From Siphonodentalium dalli (taxonomy: Eukaryota; Mollusca; Scaphopoda; Gadilida; Siphonodentaliidae), in assembly GCA_032622095.1 (NCBI GenBank), contig CP136069.1:44552194-44616193 (forward strand): DNA of 64,000 nucleotides, read 5' to 3'. The position numbers were made by a program, and so were the translations under genes. Below the pieces are notes generated by a model. The model made no database searches. It was not told where the DNA came from and worked only from the letters and a program-made list of their open reading frames with translations. Below are positions 44,801 to 54,000 of this stretch, piece after piece (position 1 is the stretch's first letter; the number at the start of each line of letters is the position of its first letter).

Positions 44801-44847
44801 GAACTGCTAGTCTTCTTTTCCCATCCCTCAGGTAGGTTATCGGCCAT
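38592..44847 (-). CDS. PIN1: PIN1 peptidyl-prolyl cis-trans isomerase (complete, three exons)
   Basis: Parvulin-type isomerase that flips phospho-Ser/Thr-Pro bonds in cell-cycle and signalling proteins, mainly in the nucleus. Exons 44847-44796, 40822-40631 and 38812-38592 join with phase-1 GT-AG introns (3973 and 1818 bp) to give 154 residues (human PIN1 has 163). The WW domain is residues ~5-37 (LPEGW with Trp9, Tyr21/Tyr22, ESQW with Trp32, Pro35). The PPIase domain is residues ~46-154, with His50, Lys54, the basic pair Arg59-Arg60, Cys104, Met121, Phe125, Ser145 and His148, matching human H59, K63, R68/R69, C113, M130, F134, S154 and H157. The linker is short. Two WW arginines that bind phosphate differ: human R14 and R17 are Lys12 and Ser15. 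Intron 1 holds a hAT element and a LINE tail. Identification is secure. Confidence 0.96.
38940..39880. repeat. Degenerate tandem repeat with CATAACTCTG boxes in PIN1 intron 2
   Basis: Four to five units of ~130 bp with AAGTCGAAAGGCCCATAACT, ATCATCGGATCAAACTCAA and CGAACTTGACCTGTATTTTG, ending in an ACGGACAGACAGATGGACAG run and a CCCCTGAAATTTTCTTCGGGG hairpin. Related to 34630-35660. Confidence 0.7.
40095..40619. mobile_element. hAT-like composite MITE in PIN1 intron 2, with a nested MITE
   Basis: Outer ends AGGCCTCAAAATATGGTGCT / CAGCAACATATTCTGAGG; hairpins at about 40121-40203 and 40498-40588. A TTAATTCAGATTGTTTGGC hairpin related to 46908-47159 lies at 40355-40465. The right end is 11 bp from the exon 2 donor. 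Confidence 0.75.
40631..40822 (-). CDS. PIN1: PIN1 exon 2 (WW C-terminus, linker, PPIase N-terminus)
   Basis: Acceptor TTTTACAG before 40822, donor CTAG|GTACGC at 40631. 192 bp encode the YYLN..ESQW part of the WW domain and [17 protein letters not shown] of the PPIase domain. Confidence 0.96.
40944..41023 (+). other. Exon-like open segment antisense within PIN1 intron 1
   Basis: Bounded by a good acceptor (GGTTCTATGCAG) and donor (AATG|GTAAGTTTG) on the plus strand and open in one frame (26 codons, Ser/Pro/Ala-rich). No partner exons were found, so it may be chance. Confidence 0.2.
41024..42542. other. PIN1 intron 1, right-of-exon-2 part
   Basis: Contains two diverged copies of ACTTCACAATTAGCC(T/A)ACA (about 41255 and 41950) and a GGGGCCGACTTC triplet near 42020-42085. 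No exon found. Confidence 0.45.
42552..42995 (-). pseudogene. LINE reverse transcriptase C-terminal fragment in PIN1 intron 1
   Basis: 147-codon open frame with the hallmark tail of jockey/CR1/L2-type LINE proteins: [31 protein letters not shown], then [10 protein letters not shown] near the end, stop at 42552. The RT core is absent because the insertion is 5'-truncated at ~42996. The intact frame suggests it is young. It lies in the same orientation as PIN1. Confidence 0.8.
43134..44564. mobile_element. hAT-type non-autonomous transposon in PIN1 intron 1
   Basis: Ends CAGGGTTTCCG / CGGAAACCCTG are flanked directly by ACATATG (43127-43133 and 44565-44571), fitting an 8-bp hAT duplication with one changed base. 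1431 bp, with no transposase. Its right end is about 230 bp downstream of PIN1 exon 1. Confidence 0.8.
44796..44847 (-). CDS. PIN1: PIN1 exon 1 (start codon, WW N-terminus)
   Basis: ATG at 44847-44845 encodes [17 protein letters not shown] plus one base of the next Gly codon. The donor is GTCATT, weaker than usual. Phase matches exon 2 exactly. The bases before ATG (CAGACA) give a fair Kozak context. Confidence 0.93.
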
Positions 44848-45482
44848 TGTCTGTTTTAAAAAAGATGATTTTTATTTCAGAAACGTGCTATTTATTTCTT
44901 GACAGAAACGGATATGACAGGGCTGCTTACAAAATAAGGAATTGAGAACAAAAGAAGGGAGAGAAGTATAAAAACGTACTAGTGTTTATCATTCAGATAA
45001 AATTAAACAAAAACCTCTAGTGTCAACAAAATGGCAATACAATATAAAAATTAAACTCTATTGAACTATTTAGATGCAAACATTAGAATTTTTTTTATAA
45101 AATTTGAAATGCAACTCTTTTGTTTCGTTTCGTCTTGATTTTGGGGTTGGTGAAAAAAAAAATCATTACGCATTCGAAGGTTAGACGGAAGTGGGAAGTG
45201 TTCGTGAATAAACAAATGACCTGTCAAACTCAAACTAATTTCTTGTGTTAAATACTCCTCGTATGCTAAAGCCAGTATTTTTCCAGATCGCCATTTAAAT
45301 TGTTTGTGTTTCCATCAAACGATTATCTGAGATTTAAAATTCTAGCTGGAATGAGCTTATGAGGTGAGTTTAATGTGATTGATTGTGAGTCATTTCTGAC
45401 CATATTTTCTTGACATAGATATGGTCGAGGGTTCGAATCCGACTAGTTCAGTCATGAACGTAGTGCGTATCCTTCTTGCTGG
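44848..45482. other. PIN1 upstream region
   Basis: Contains the presumed PIN1 promoter and 5' UTR. No TATA box at a convincing distance and no CpG-rich island is evident. Confidence 0.35.
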
Positions 45483-45573
45483 TGTAGCGGTCGCGTTGTA
45501 AATATAGAAGGCCGATGACTTCTCTGATCGAGAGGTCTAGATCTCTTGGTCACCGTCGTTAGAGGCCTTGTGT

Positions 45574-45654
45574 GATCACCGAAGTTAAGCAACGTCGAGC
45601 CTGGTTAGTACTTGGATGGGTGACCGGCTTGGGATTCCGGGTGCTACCAACTTT
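45574..45654 (+). ncRNA. 5S rRNA-derived segment in left LTR of TRIM copy A
   Basis: Corresponds to about nucleotides 40-121 of 5S rRNA. A box and intermediate element GAAGTTAAGCAACGTCGAG, C box TAGTACTTGGATGGGTGACC, then GGGATTCCGGGTGCT and CTTT. The 5' third of 5S is not recognisable, so stem I cannot form. It is a pol III promoter-bearing relic, not a ribosomal gene. Confidence 0.85.
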
Positions 45655-45865
45655 CGGTGCGACTCCCGCACTTCTCTCTCTCGTTCTGTTACACTGGGGG
45701 CTCGTCCGCTCCTCGGAGTCTGTGTCATGATGCGACTGCTCTGGGGGAGGACTCGAACGGGGGAGTATAGTACGTGTAGCGGTCGCGTTGTAAATATAGA
45801 AGGCCGATGACTTCTCTGATCGAGAGGTCTAGATCTCTTGGTCACGGTTGTTAGAGGCTTTGTGT

Positions 45866-45950
45866 GATCACCGAAGTTAAGCAACGTCGAGCCCGGTTTA
45901 ATAGTACTTGGATGGGTGACCGGCTTGGGATTCCGGGTGCTGCCAACTTT
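45866..45950 (+). ncRNA. 5S rRNA-derived segment in right LTR of TRIM copy A
   Basis: Same segment as in the left LTR with a 4-bp insertion (GGTTTAATAGTAC) between A and C boxes, which changes promoter spacing. C box intact. Confidence 0.85.
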
Positions 45951-45995
45951 CGGTGCGACTCCAGCACTTCTCTCTCTCTCGTTCTGTTACACTGG

Positions 45996-46907
45996 AAGCA
46001 GCAATCTGCTAAAGCGGTCATGTTGACCTAGAATCTGACATGGTATCGTCAGACTTTATGATGTCACCTGCATCCCCAGAACCATGATGATTATCAATGA
46101 CATCATACAGTAACCATGGGCATCATGAAACAACTATCGATGCCATGATCAGTGCTCTGAGTACGATGCAGAAGCAAATGAATTTCAGATTTTGAAAAAA
46201 CACGTACCGGTAGGCCTACTGGGCAAATTTCATACATCAGCAGTATACCCCATACTGGTACTGTAGATGTACATACAAAATTTCGTACCTCTGCGTTCTG
46301 TATTGTCAAGGAATGAAACTGGTCATGCTAGGCACGTATACCATCGGATCGGGAGCCGACGGTAATCGCTGTCCCTGGTACAACAATCATGTGCACACAT
46401 TATAGAACCCTACCGTGGCGATGTTCAAAGTCGCGGGTAAAATGGCAAAATTACCTGATCAGAATTTGAGTCATCCGACTCACAGGACCACAGTGAAAAT
46501 ATGGCACTTCTATGAGCCTTTCCTGTGCTATTCCGGCCATTGGGCATAATAAACTAAGTCACACATGTTCTGTCTTACATGTAGGTCTGATGTTTTGTGG
46601 AAAGCTGTCATGCATGCACTTACATTATTATGATATACCGCTAAAAGGGAGTAAAGTACAATAATTAAGTTACAACAATAACATGATTTGAAATGATTAA
46701 CAATAATAACAGGACCAGAGCCAACACATATTCTCAAATAAGTGTCTCTTTTAATGCAGTCTTCAGCCGTTTACATACAGTTGTGAAGGTTATAGTAGGT
46801 TGAATATGTGTTGTGACCGCATTGAAGTTTAAAGCACTGTGTTCAAGTTAAACATGGTCTTTGGAGTCAACGCATTCACATTGAAATTTTGATCACCGCC
46901 CTGAAAA
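45996..46907. other. Unannotated intergenic stretch
   Basis: No gene or element ends that I can support. Confidence 0.4.
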
Positions 46908-47159
46908 GGTACTCTCAGGTGCCTAATAATCACAGCCCTCTTAATTCAGATTGTTTGGCTTCGGCAATCCGCTACGGTAACAGTATGCCATGGCCCAGTT
47001 TGCTTCAGCAAATTGCTTCGGCAATGCTGATTGCCGTAGCCAATTATGATGGCTGTAATCATGATGGCCTAATAATAGTGATGGGTGAGGATTTACTAAG
47101 CTGAAATTAATAATAGTGATTGAGTGCTGTCACTATTATTAGGCACCTTAGAGTATACC
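46908..47159. mobile_element. MITE with GGTACTCT(C)AGGTGCCTAATAAT ends
   Basis: Left GGTACTCTCAGGTGCCTAAT pairs with right ATTATTAGGCACCTTAGAGTATACC. An internal hairpin CTTCGGCAATCCGCTACGG / GATTGCCGTAGCC is shared with 40355-40465. Confidence 0.7.
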
Positions 47160-47692
47160 AACACAGTTGAACAAATAATATTGCGTTAGTATACTTTACA
47201 GTATATATATTTCATGTTATTTAATTTTTCCACATTTAGTTTCCGTTATTTGTCCCCATTTATGGGTACAAACAACTAAATTTGTTATTTTATAATATGG
47301 AACTCAATTGCACATTGTACGGTTGTTTTGTGTATGGAGGTTTCGCTGGCGCCGTGTATAATGTAATTTAGAATTTACACTACCTGTAATTATACGATTA
47401 CTTCCAATCGCAGTCCGTCGCCCTTTCGCATATGTCATTACATGTAACACTGGTGGTTCTTGGACAATGTTGGGGTAATATATACATGTAGTACCGGTAT
47501 ACATGTATACATGTAAGTGACTAATCACTCCACATGTATATACAAACTGTAGAGATCAAAAGTCAAGACATCTACCGCTATCCTGAAAGTAATTGACCTG
47601 AAAAAAGTTGGTGATACCCTCGTATGACAGCGGAATTACTGCATTACCGGCAGTATGTGGTGTCCACCATGGTATGGAGCTACCCCGCTGGA

Positions 47693-48058
47693 CAAAACAA
47701 GTGTCCATTGGCACCGCGGTGTATTTGCCGTTCGGTCGCGGTGTCAGAGTTTGTATCTGCAGTTGAGCACCGCGGCCGAACGGCAAGTACACTACAGCCG
47801 AGCGGCAAGTACACCATGGCCGAAAGGCAACTACAACGCGGCCGAATGGCATGTACATCGTGTTTAGATTTCGGGTTTGTATCATCTTTTTTCAGTTTAA
47901 TGAACGTACACCGCGGCAACTACACCATGGCCGAATGGCAAGTACACCGCAGCCCAACTGTTGTTAGCCGGTGGAGCCGCAGTGTAGTTGCATTTCGGCC
48001 GCGGTGGCAACGCTAACCGCACCGCGGTTAAGTGGACACTTGTTTTTGTCAAGCAGGG
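47693..48058. mobile_element. GC-rich foldback element with ~20-bp GGCCGAATGGCAAGTACACC repeats
   Basis: Ends CCCCGCTGGACAAAACAAGTG / CACTTGTTTTTGTCAAGCAGGG are flanked by TA. The interior is an array of (GCGGCCGAAYGGCAAGTACACC)-like units in both orientations with many CCGCGG and CCATGG palindromes, strikingly GC-rich for this region. The overlapping frames at 47556-48016 are translations of this array. Confidence 0.75.
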
Positions 48059-49687
48059 TAGTCACTGTGTATCTCTAAGGATCTCGTTAAAAGTTCCAGA
48101 GATGCATGTATAAGATGAATCACTAAATTTTATTTTCATGCCTGCTTGTGTAATGCCAATCAATGCGGCCTGACATCAGGCGATGTGTGGAGTTTTTAAA
48201 TTGACAGCCAAAACAATGTCAGCAACTTCAAAGTTGTGTAAAGTTCATGGTGTGTTACATTTAACCCACTGTATACAAATTTTCTAAGCCTGCTTAGTAT
48301 ATTATCCATAAAAATCAGCCCGTTATCATGAACCATGACTGCATGCATTGTGGTGTGACTGAGGTACTAGTATGCGCGGTGTTGATGCGGTAATAAGCGT
48401 TAACCTTACCGCAGTGTTGGAGGTTACCACGGTATGATACCGCAGTATTACCGGGGTGAGATCACGTTGAAGGTGGTCAATTACATTACGTATAACTGTA
48501 CAGTCTATCGTATATAATTTTATATAGTCAGTGTTAGCTTTAGTTTCTTCTGATCGATCTAAACGTGCATTCACACCTACATGTACTGTATGTTAATTTT
48601 TTTTTGTCTGACATGCACATTGATTTTCATGCCATTGTTTATGATACAGCATAATAATCAGTCCTGAAATCCTTACAGTCTCAGTCATTGGCGACTATCA
48701 AATTAATAAACACTATTACATATATATCACTACTAGAGTAGTCGAGTAGTGTATATTCAGTAGTGTTTATTCAGTTTATAGTGGTCAAGGTCTGTGCTTA
48801 GATGTTGTACAAGTACATATATATGTCACATGTTATACTTCTTGAGTAAGTGATATATAGTTTGGATTTTTGTTCAAAAATAAAGTCGCAAAATGTTAGT
48901 CTGTAAACTCTGTCTTGGATCTTTGTTTCATGTTTGAAAAAAGTATTTGACAAATAAGTGAACAATAATTAGAAGCTATGATTTTCTCCATCCAGTACTT
49001 GTCTCGATTTGGATTCGATGTTGGACATCCTATTCAAATCGAGCTTCAATTCTGTTGCCAAATTTCCGATTCAAAATGCTCAAAATGATGTTGGAAAAAT
49101 ATAAAATTTGACACAATAAATGAGGTTTGGTTGAGGGAAATAAGTTACAGTCTTAGAGATGATCTATTGTGTTTGAGATCTTAATCCATCTGATGACAAG
49201 CCTACAGACAAGGTGTGGTAATCTAATAAGTCGTCAAGGTGTCACGTAACCCATCCTGATTAGAAGAAGTTGCAGCAGTCAATTCTGATATACCCAGGTG
49301 CATTCGAGAATGATTTGATGATGGATGTGTTGTTGGTCAGTATGATGTCCAGTAGATTTTTTTCCTTTGTATGTGATTTATGGACTTGCAATAAGGCTTA
49401 AGGCTGAACTCTTTGCATGTATCTGGATCACCTTGTTTCACCTTTAACTGGTCCCAGTTCGGTTATAAAACGTTCCAGAAGGTACATGTATACAAAGACC
49501 ATCACGAAATATAAAGTGCACTGCATACTGAAGGTACATGTACTAGTACTTGTACATGTAACTAATGGCACTAATTTTAAAAGTACATGTAGGTAACTCT
49601 ACTACATTTGTGCCAATAATAATTATGGTATTTCAATGTCATGAAATAGAACTTAGTAAAGTAACATCAGCGACCATCGATAGGCTA
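48059..49687. other. Unannotated intergenic stretch
   Basis: A ~65-bp palindrome ATAAACACTATTACATA...TAGTGTTTAT lies at 48707-48772 and a CGGTAATA/TATTACCG-rich segment at 48370-48460. Many ACATGTA motifs. No gene. Confidence 0.45.
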
Positions 49688-49829
49688 CAGTAATGCCCTA
49701 AATAATTGACTCCTTAACCACAGTGAGAGCTTTCCGGTGAATGGCAACAAGCCATATTTCCGGCTAAATCCTGAAAAATTACCCATAATTCTGCTGTCGT
49801 TAAAGAGTCGATTATTTATGGCATTAGTG
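49688..49829. mobile_element. TA-flanked hairpin MITE, copy 8
   Basis: 142 bp with a shortened left arm (CACAGTGAGAGC junction); right arm complete; TA on both sides. Confidence 0.8.
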
Positions 49830-50111
49830 TACTTACTTCAGAAATGTCACATTGTAATTTACATGTATACATGTACCGGGTACATGTATGTCGATTAATT
49901 CACAAACCCCTTTATTTTTCCCATTTGTTCGCTAAACTCTTTCAGTTGTACGGTACTATTTTTCACTCAGATTAAAATTCTCGCTAAGATGGGTGCGCGA
50001 AAAATAGTATTGCACGAATTTAAATGGAAGTATTTTAATATTTTCCTTGAATATCAGTGATGAAATACATGAAAGTCATCTTGACAGTCACCATATACAG
50101 GACTAGATCGA

Positions 50112-50142
50112 GGTGCTGGTGCTGGTGCTGGTGCTGGTGCTG
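50112..50142. repeat. (GGTGCT)5 microsatellite
   Basis: Five perfect hexamer units followed by GTCAGC. Confidence 0.9.
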
Positions 50143-50217
50143 TCAGCTATAGTAATAATAGTGAGATGATGCATGTGATCATCATACATTCTTGCTTAAT
50201 GATAAAGATGGATCATA

Positions 50218-50430
50218 CAGTTTTGCCCTAAGAAATCGACTCCTTAGCCACAGAAGAATTATTGGTAACTTTTCAGGATTTAGTCGGAAATATGGCTTGT
50301 TGCCATTCATCGGAAAGCTTTCAGTGAGAGCTTTCCGATGAATGGCAACAAGCCATATTTCCGACTAAATCCTGAAAAATTACCCATAATTCTGCTGTGG
50401 TTAAAGGGTCGATTATTTAGAGCATTACTT
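50218..50430. mobile_element. TA-flanked hairpin MITE, copy 9
   Basis: 213-bp long palindrome with both ends mutated (CAGTTTTGCCCTAAG left, GCATTACTT right). Confidence 0.8.
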
Positions 50431-50466
50431 TATGGTATCAATGACAAGCTTTCTCAATCTAAATCA

Positions 50467-50910
50467 GGCCTGAAAATATGGTGCCGGACATTTGCAGAAT
50501 GAGCTCCCCACAGGGTGAATTTAATCTGCGGGGTAGCATCATCACATTAATCCTCTGAGGACCTCATTCTGCATGACCTACCGGGTACATGTATGCTATG
50601 GGAGACAGATTTAAGTTCCCAGATGGTGATGTTCACCCATTGAGTACCTCGATGATGTATTGTGTCGTCTTTCAATTTGGGGATATAGAGAAATTAAACT
50701 AAAAAAGAACAAGAAACTTTCTAAAGAAACTAAAAAACTTGTTAAATTGATAAATATGAAACATTCCAGAGAAGTTGAGGCCTAAGCAGAATGAGGTCCC
50801 CAGATGATGAATTTGGTGACACTAGCCCGCTGCGTGGGGTAGCATCACTAAATTCACCCTCTGGGGAACTCATTTTGCAAATTTACGGCACAATAATTTC
50901 AGGCATGATC
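50467..50910. mobile_element. hAT-like composite MITE
   Basis: Outer ends CTGAAAATATGGTGCCGG / CGGCACAATAATTTCAGG; hairpins at about 50491-50573 and 50785-50880 around a CTCCCAT-type middle. Confidence 0.75.
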
Positions 50911-51443
50911 TAAATATGTGTATTATCTGGAAGTTGAACCTTGTTCCGTATGACCTCCATCACTCATCTTAGGTCATAAAATTTAATTATATAGGAGTCA
51001 ACTGAAGCAAAATAAACATGTACTGGTGTACTGATTAATTAGATAAACCACTCAGTAAATAATTGCAGTGCAACACAATTTATGCCTGGAGCATTTTGCA
51101 CCATGTGGTATAATACAGTGTATTTGAAATGTTGATGCTAATCTTTCAGAATAATATGAAATATGAAAATATTATCATAAAGAGAGGTGATAACTCATTA
51201 TGATCCAGTTATCGTTTGAACAGTTTGTTTACCTTGTGTTTCTGGAACAAAAAACACTTGTTCCAATTTTGTATACATGTACTGTTTGATCTACATGTAC
51301 GCACAAATGCAAATATTGACTCTTTTTTTCAGGACGAGCTAAGGGTGATTAACATATGGCATTGATGCCACCAACAATACTCACTCCATGTAATTTGTTA
51401 AGGCCGTTTTAGCCTATTTCGATATAAAATTTATGAAAATAAC
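50911..51443. other. Unannotated spacer with a short repeat
   Basis: The segment AATGTTGATGCTAA(T/C)CTTTCAGA...GAGAGAGGTGATAACTCATT at 51128-51215 recurs at 52018-52100, on the far side of the TTAA MITE. Confidence 0.55.
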
Positions 51444-51447
51444 TTAA

Positions 51448-51973
51448 CCCTTTCATGACGGGAGCTTCCTGATTTTTTTTGCGAAAACCCTGTGCCAATG
51501 TGTTCTCTTATATATGTGAGTCAACCATAGGTCACCTCACATATATAAGAGAATGCATTGGCCTAACGAATTTTATATTATTTTTTATAATTGTTAAAAA
51601 ATGTAAGAAAAATTGTTAAAGAATGTACTAGAAAGAATTAATGATAAAAAATTATAAAAATTGTTAAAGAATGTAAGAACAAATTGCCAAATTGATAAAG
51701 AATGTAATAAAAAAATGATAAAATTGTTAAAGAATATAAGAAAAAATTATAAAAAATTGTTATGGAATGTAAGAAAAAATTTATAAAAAATGCTAAAAAT
51801 TGTTTAAGAATGTAAGAAAAAATGATAAAAATTGTTAAAGAATGTAAGAAAAATTGATAAAAATGATATAAAAAAATGTTAGGCCAATGCATTCCCTTAT
51901 GTATGCGAATATAGAGAATATATTGGCACAGGGTCTTTAATGTTGTGCCAGTGCAGCTCCCATCATGAAAGGG
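51448..51973. mobile_element. TTAA-type palindromic MITE, copy 5, expanded by an AT-rich tandem repeat
   Basis: TTAA at 51444-51447; the right TTAA is lost (GGGATATA). Between the hairpin at 51490-51568 and its remnant at 51885-51930 lies a ~300-bp array of TAAAATTGTTAAAGAATGTAAGAAAAAAT units. The 116-codon minus frame here is this array. Confidence 0.75.
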
Positions 51974-52354
51974 ATATACATGTAACATATGGTATAATAC
52001 TGTGTACCTTTATTTTAAATGTTGATGCTAACCTTTCAGATTAACGTGAAATCTGACAATATTAGCATAGAGAGAGGTGATAACTCATTGTGATCCAGTT
52101 ATGGTTTAAACATTACCTTGTGTTACATGTACCTTAAAAAAAACCCCTGATAAAAAAATGGTTGTTTCAATTGTTTTATACATGTATGTCAGTACTGAGT
52201 ACTGACCTAAAATGTCACGCTGTGTGCTGTATGTCCGTACTCACAGTGTACTACTTTCTCTCACAAGCAGACTGTCGTCATTCATAAGGGGAACTAATTA
52301 GTTCAACTGAACCATTGTATCTCGATGTTTCAATCAATGAATGGTGTTCCAGAA

Positions 52355-52567
52355 CACAGGGGCCTGTAACGCGCTCCGCTGCCCGCCCCCTTTTGTGCTG
52401 CCCATATACGCCGCTTCTATATACGCGCCTGCTTCACGTTAATGGTAGTATAATAAGATCCTTATTATACTACCATTAACGTGAAGCAGGCGCGTATATA
52501 GAAGTGGCGTATATGGGCAGCGTAAAAGGGGGGGGGCGGGCCGCGGAGCGCGTTACAGGACCCTGCG
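52355..52567. mobile_element. Foldback MITE, near-perfect 100-bp arms, GC-rich ends
   Basis: CACAGGGGCCTGTAACGCGC pairs with GCGCGTTACAGGACCCTGCG. The stem runs through CCCATATACGCCGCTTCTAT and GCGCCTGCTTCACGTTAATGG to the centre at ~52458. Flanked by TCCAGAA on both sides (7-bp match). Confidence 0.8.
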
Positions 52568-52835
52568 TCCAGAATTGGTAATAATAGTAGCCTTTGCATG
52601 AAGTCATTTGTACGTTTTTCTCGACATTCCCATTATATTTTTCCACTGCAAAATGGGCAGAATGGCAACATCCCTGCACATGACGTCATTCAGCAGTGAA
52701 GAGGTTAAGCTTCCTGGTAAGGTGTATTGTGCCTTAATTTTTGTTGGAGCTTCCTCTTTCAAGTTGTACATTGTATATATTACATGTGATATCTATAATG
52801 TAATTTGAGTCTTTGAAGAATATATGGCCCTTTAA

Positions 52836-53081
52836 CCCTTTCTTTACTAGAAGGATTCTCCTATCAGTTATAAAAGTATACATTGCAATGGTCTATTATT
52901 CATCCGGGGGGGGGGGGGGGGTGGGGGGGGGTGGTCATGAAATAAAAGCAGATGACAGACAGACCAACAGAAAATACAATTGCAGACAGATTCCTATTCA
53001 TTGGTAAATAAATGGTTACAGATGGTGTATATCTCTTCTCTGAACTTTCTGTATAGAATCGGGGGGGGGGGGGGGGGGGGG
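52836..53081. repeat. Dispersed repeat (GGGAAATGTTCAG family relative) with G tracts
   Basis: TTAACCCTTTCTTTACTAGA, CTCCTATCAGTTATAAAAG and AAAGCAGATGACAGACAG match 28420-28690. Interrupted by G homopolymers at about 52904-52932 and 53060-53081, which are assembly-prone. Confidence 0.55.
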
Positions 53082-53298
53082 ATTGATTAGAAATATAACT
53101 CTTAGAACACTTTTAAAGTCCTCCTCGTGAGTAATGCTGTGGCAGCATGTGGAATCTAACATTCAGTGGCACATTTTTCCTAAGTTTGATAATAATAATT
53201 GAAAGTAGCCTTGAAAAGGAGTTCCATAGAACTTTTGTCGCTTTTGTTGGCAGTTCTTCTGCCAGTAAGATACATGTACATGTATCAAGCCTCTTGTA

Positions 53299-53554
53299 CC
53301 CTTTCATGACAGGAGCTGCGCTGGTGCAGCATTAAAGACCCTGTGCCAGTGAATTCTCTTATATATGCGAGTCTCCCATAGGGAGCCTCACATATATAAG
53401 AGAATGCAACTGGCTTACAAGAACAAGGTAAATATTGTTAGGCCAATGCATTCTCTTATATATGCGAGGCGTCCTATGTGTGACTCGCATATATAAGAGC
53501 ATGCATTGGCACAGGGTTTTTGTAAAAATTCAGGAAGCTCCAGTCATCAAAGGG
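53299..53554. mobile_element. TTAA-type palindromic MITE, copy 6
   Basis: Left end CCCTTTCATGACAGGAGCTG (its TTAA mutated to TGTA), right TTAA at 53555-53558. Two hairpins (53344-53410 and 53442-53510) with different loop sequences. Confidence 0.75.
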
Positions 53555-53558
53555 TTAA

Positions 53559-54000
53559 AAAACACAGGCTTGGCACTGCAAATTTGCAATGTAGTATGTA
53601 CATTATGTAAATACATAAATATCTGAGAACATAATGGCTACATTTGTGATATCGCGATGACTTTCTGATCATTTGTCAACAAATTAGCCATTGTTAAAAC
53701 GTTTGTTATTAATTATGTTCCTGGATGTTCCATAGGGATAATGGCTTTTTCTCACAGTCTCCAAGTTTTTCATTGACTGTGAAAATGACAATTTGAGAAA
53801 ATTTATGGTACTTTTTTTCTTAACAGCATCGCTTTGCTCTGCCAACATCATCAATTACTCAGCAGGGCCACCTGCGTCATAGCAGTCATCAGGAAAATTG
53901 ACTGGGGGCAGTGGGGTTGAATATTTATGACTTTGTGATGTCTGTTGTTACCATATATCTAAATCCTTTCTATATACCAAATTAATTCTCCCACCCAGCC
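53559..54000. other. Unannotated spacer
   Basis: Nothing supported. Confidence 0.4.

Larger units (their letters stand above)
45483..45991 (+). mobile_element. Miniature LTR retroelement (TRIM) with 5S rRNA sequence in both LTRs (copy A)
   Basis: LTRs 45483-45693 (211 bp) and 45775-45991 (217 bp) begin TGTAGCGGTC and end CTGTTACA, about 97% identical. A perfect 4-bp target duplication CTGG flanks the element (45479-45482 and 45992-45995). One base after the left LTR comes TGGGGGCTCGTCCG, 14 bases of the tRNA-Pro-type primer-binding site. The 81-bp internal region encodes nothing and ends in a G-rich AACGGGGGAG polypurine-like tract. Each LTR carries a 5S-derived segment with pol III promoter boxes. 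The element must borrow reverse transcriptase and integrase. Its design is that of plant Cassandra TRIMs. Confidence 0.85.

Noticed and set aside
45415-45460. tRNA gene suggested by GGTTCGAATCC
   Set aside because: No A box or acceptor stem at the proper distance; only a B-box-like word.
45560-45960. Functional 5S rRNA gene pair
   Set aside because: The 5' third of 5S is missing, stem I cannot pair, and the copies lie in paired LTRs with a target duplication.
47556-48016. Overlapping 70-130-codon frames on both strands
   Set aside because: Produced by the GC-rich 20-bp repeat array of the foldback element.
51638-51988. 116-codon Phe/Tyr-rich minus-strand frame
   Set aside because: Translation of the AT-rich tandem array inside a TTAA MITE.
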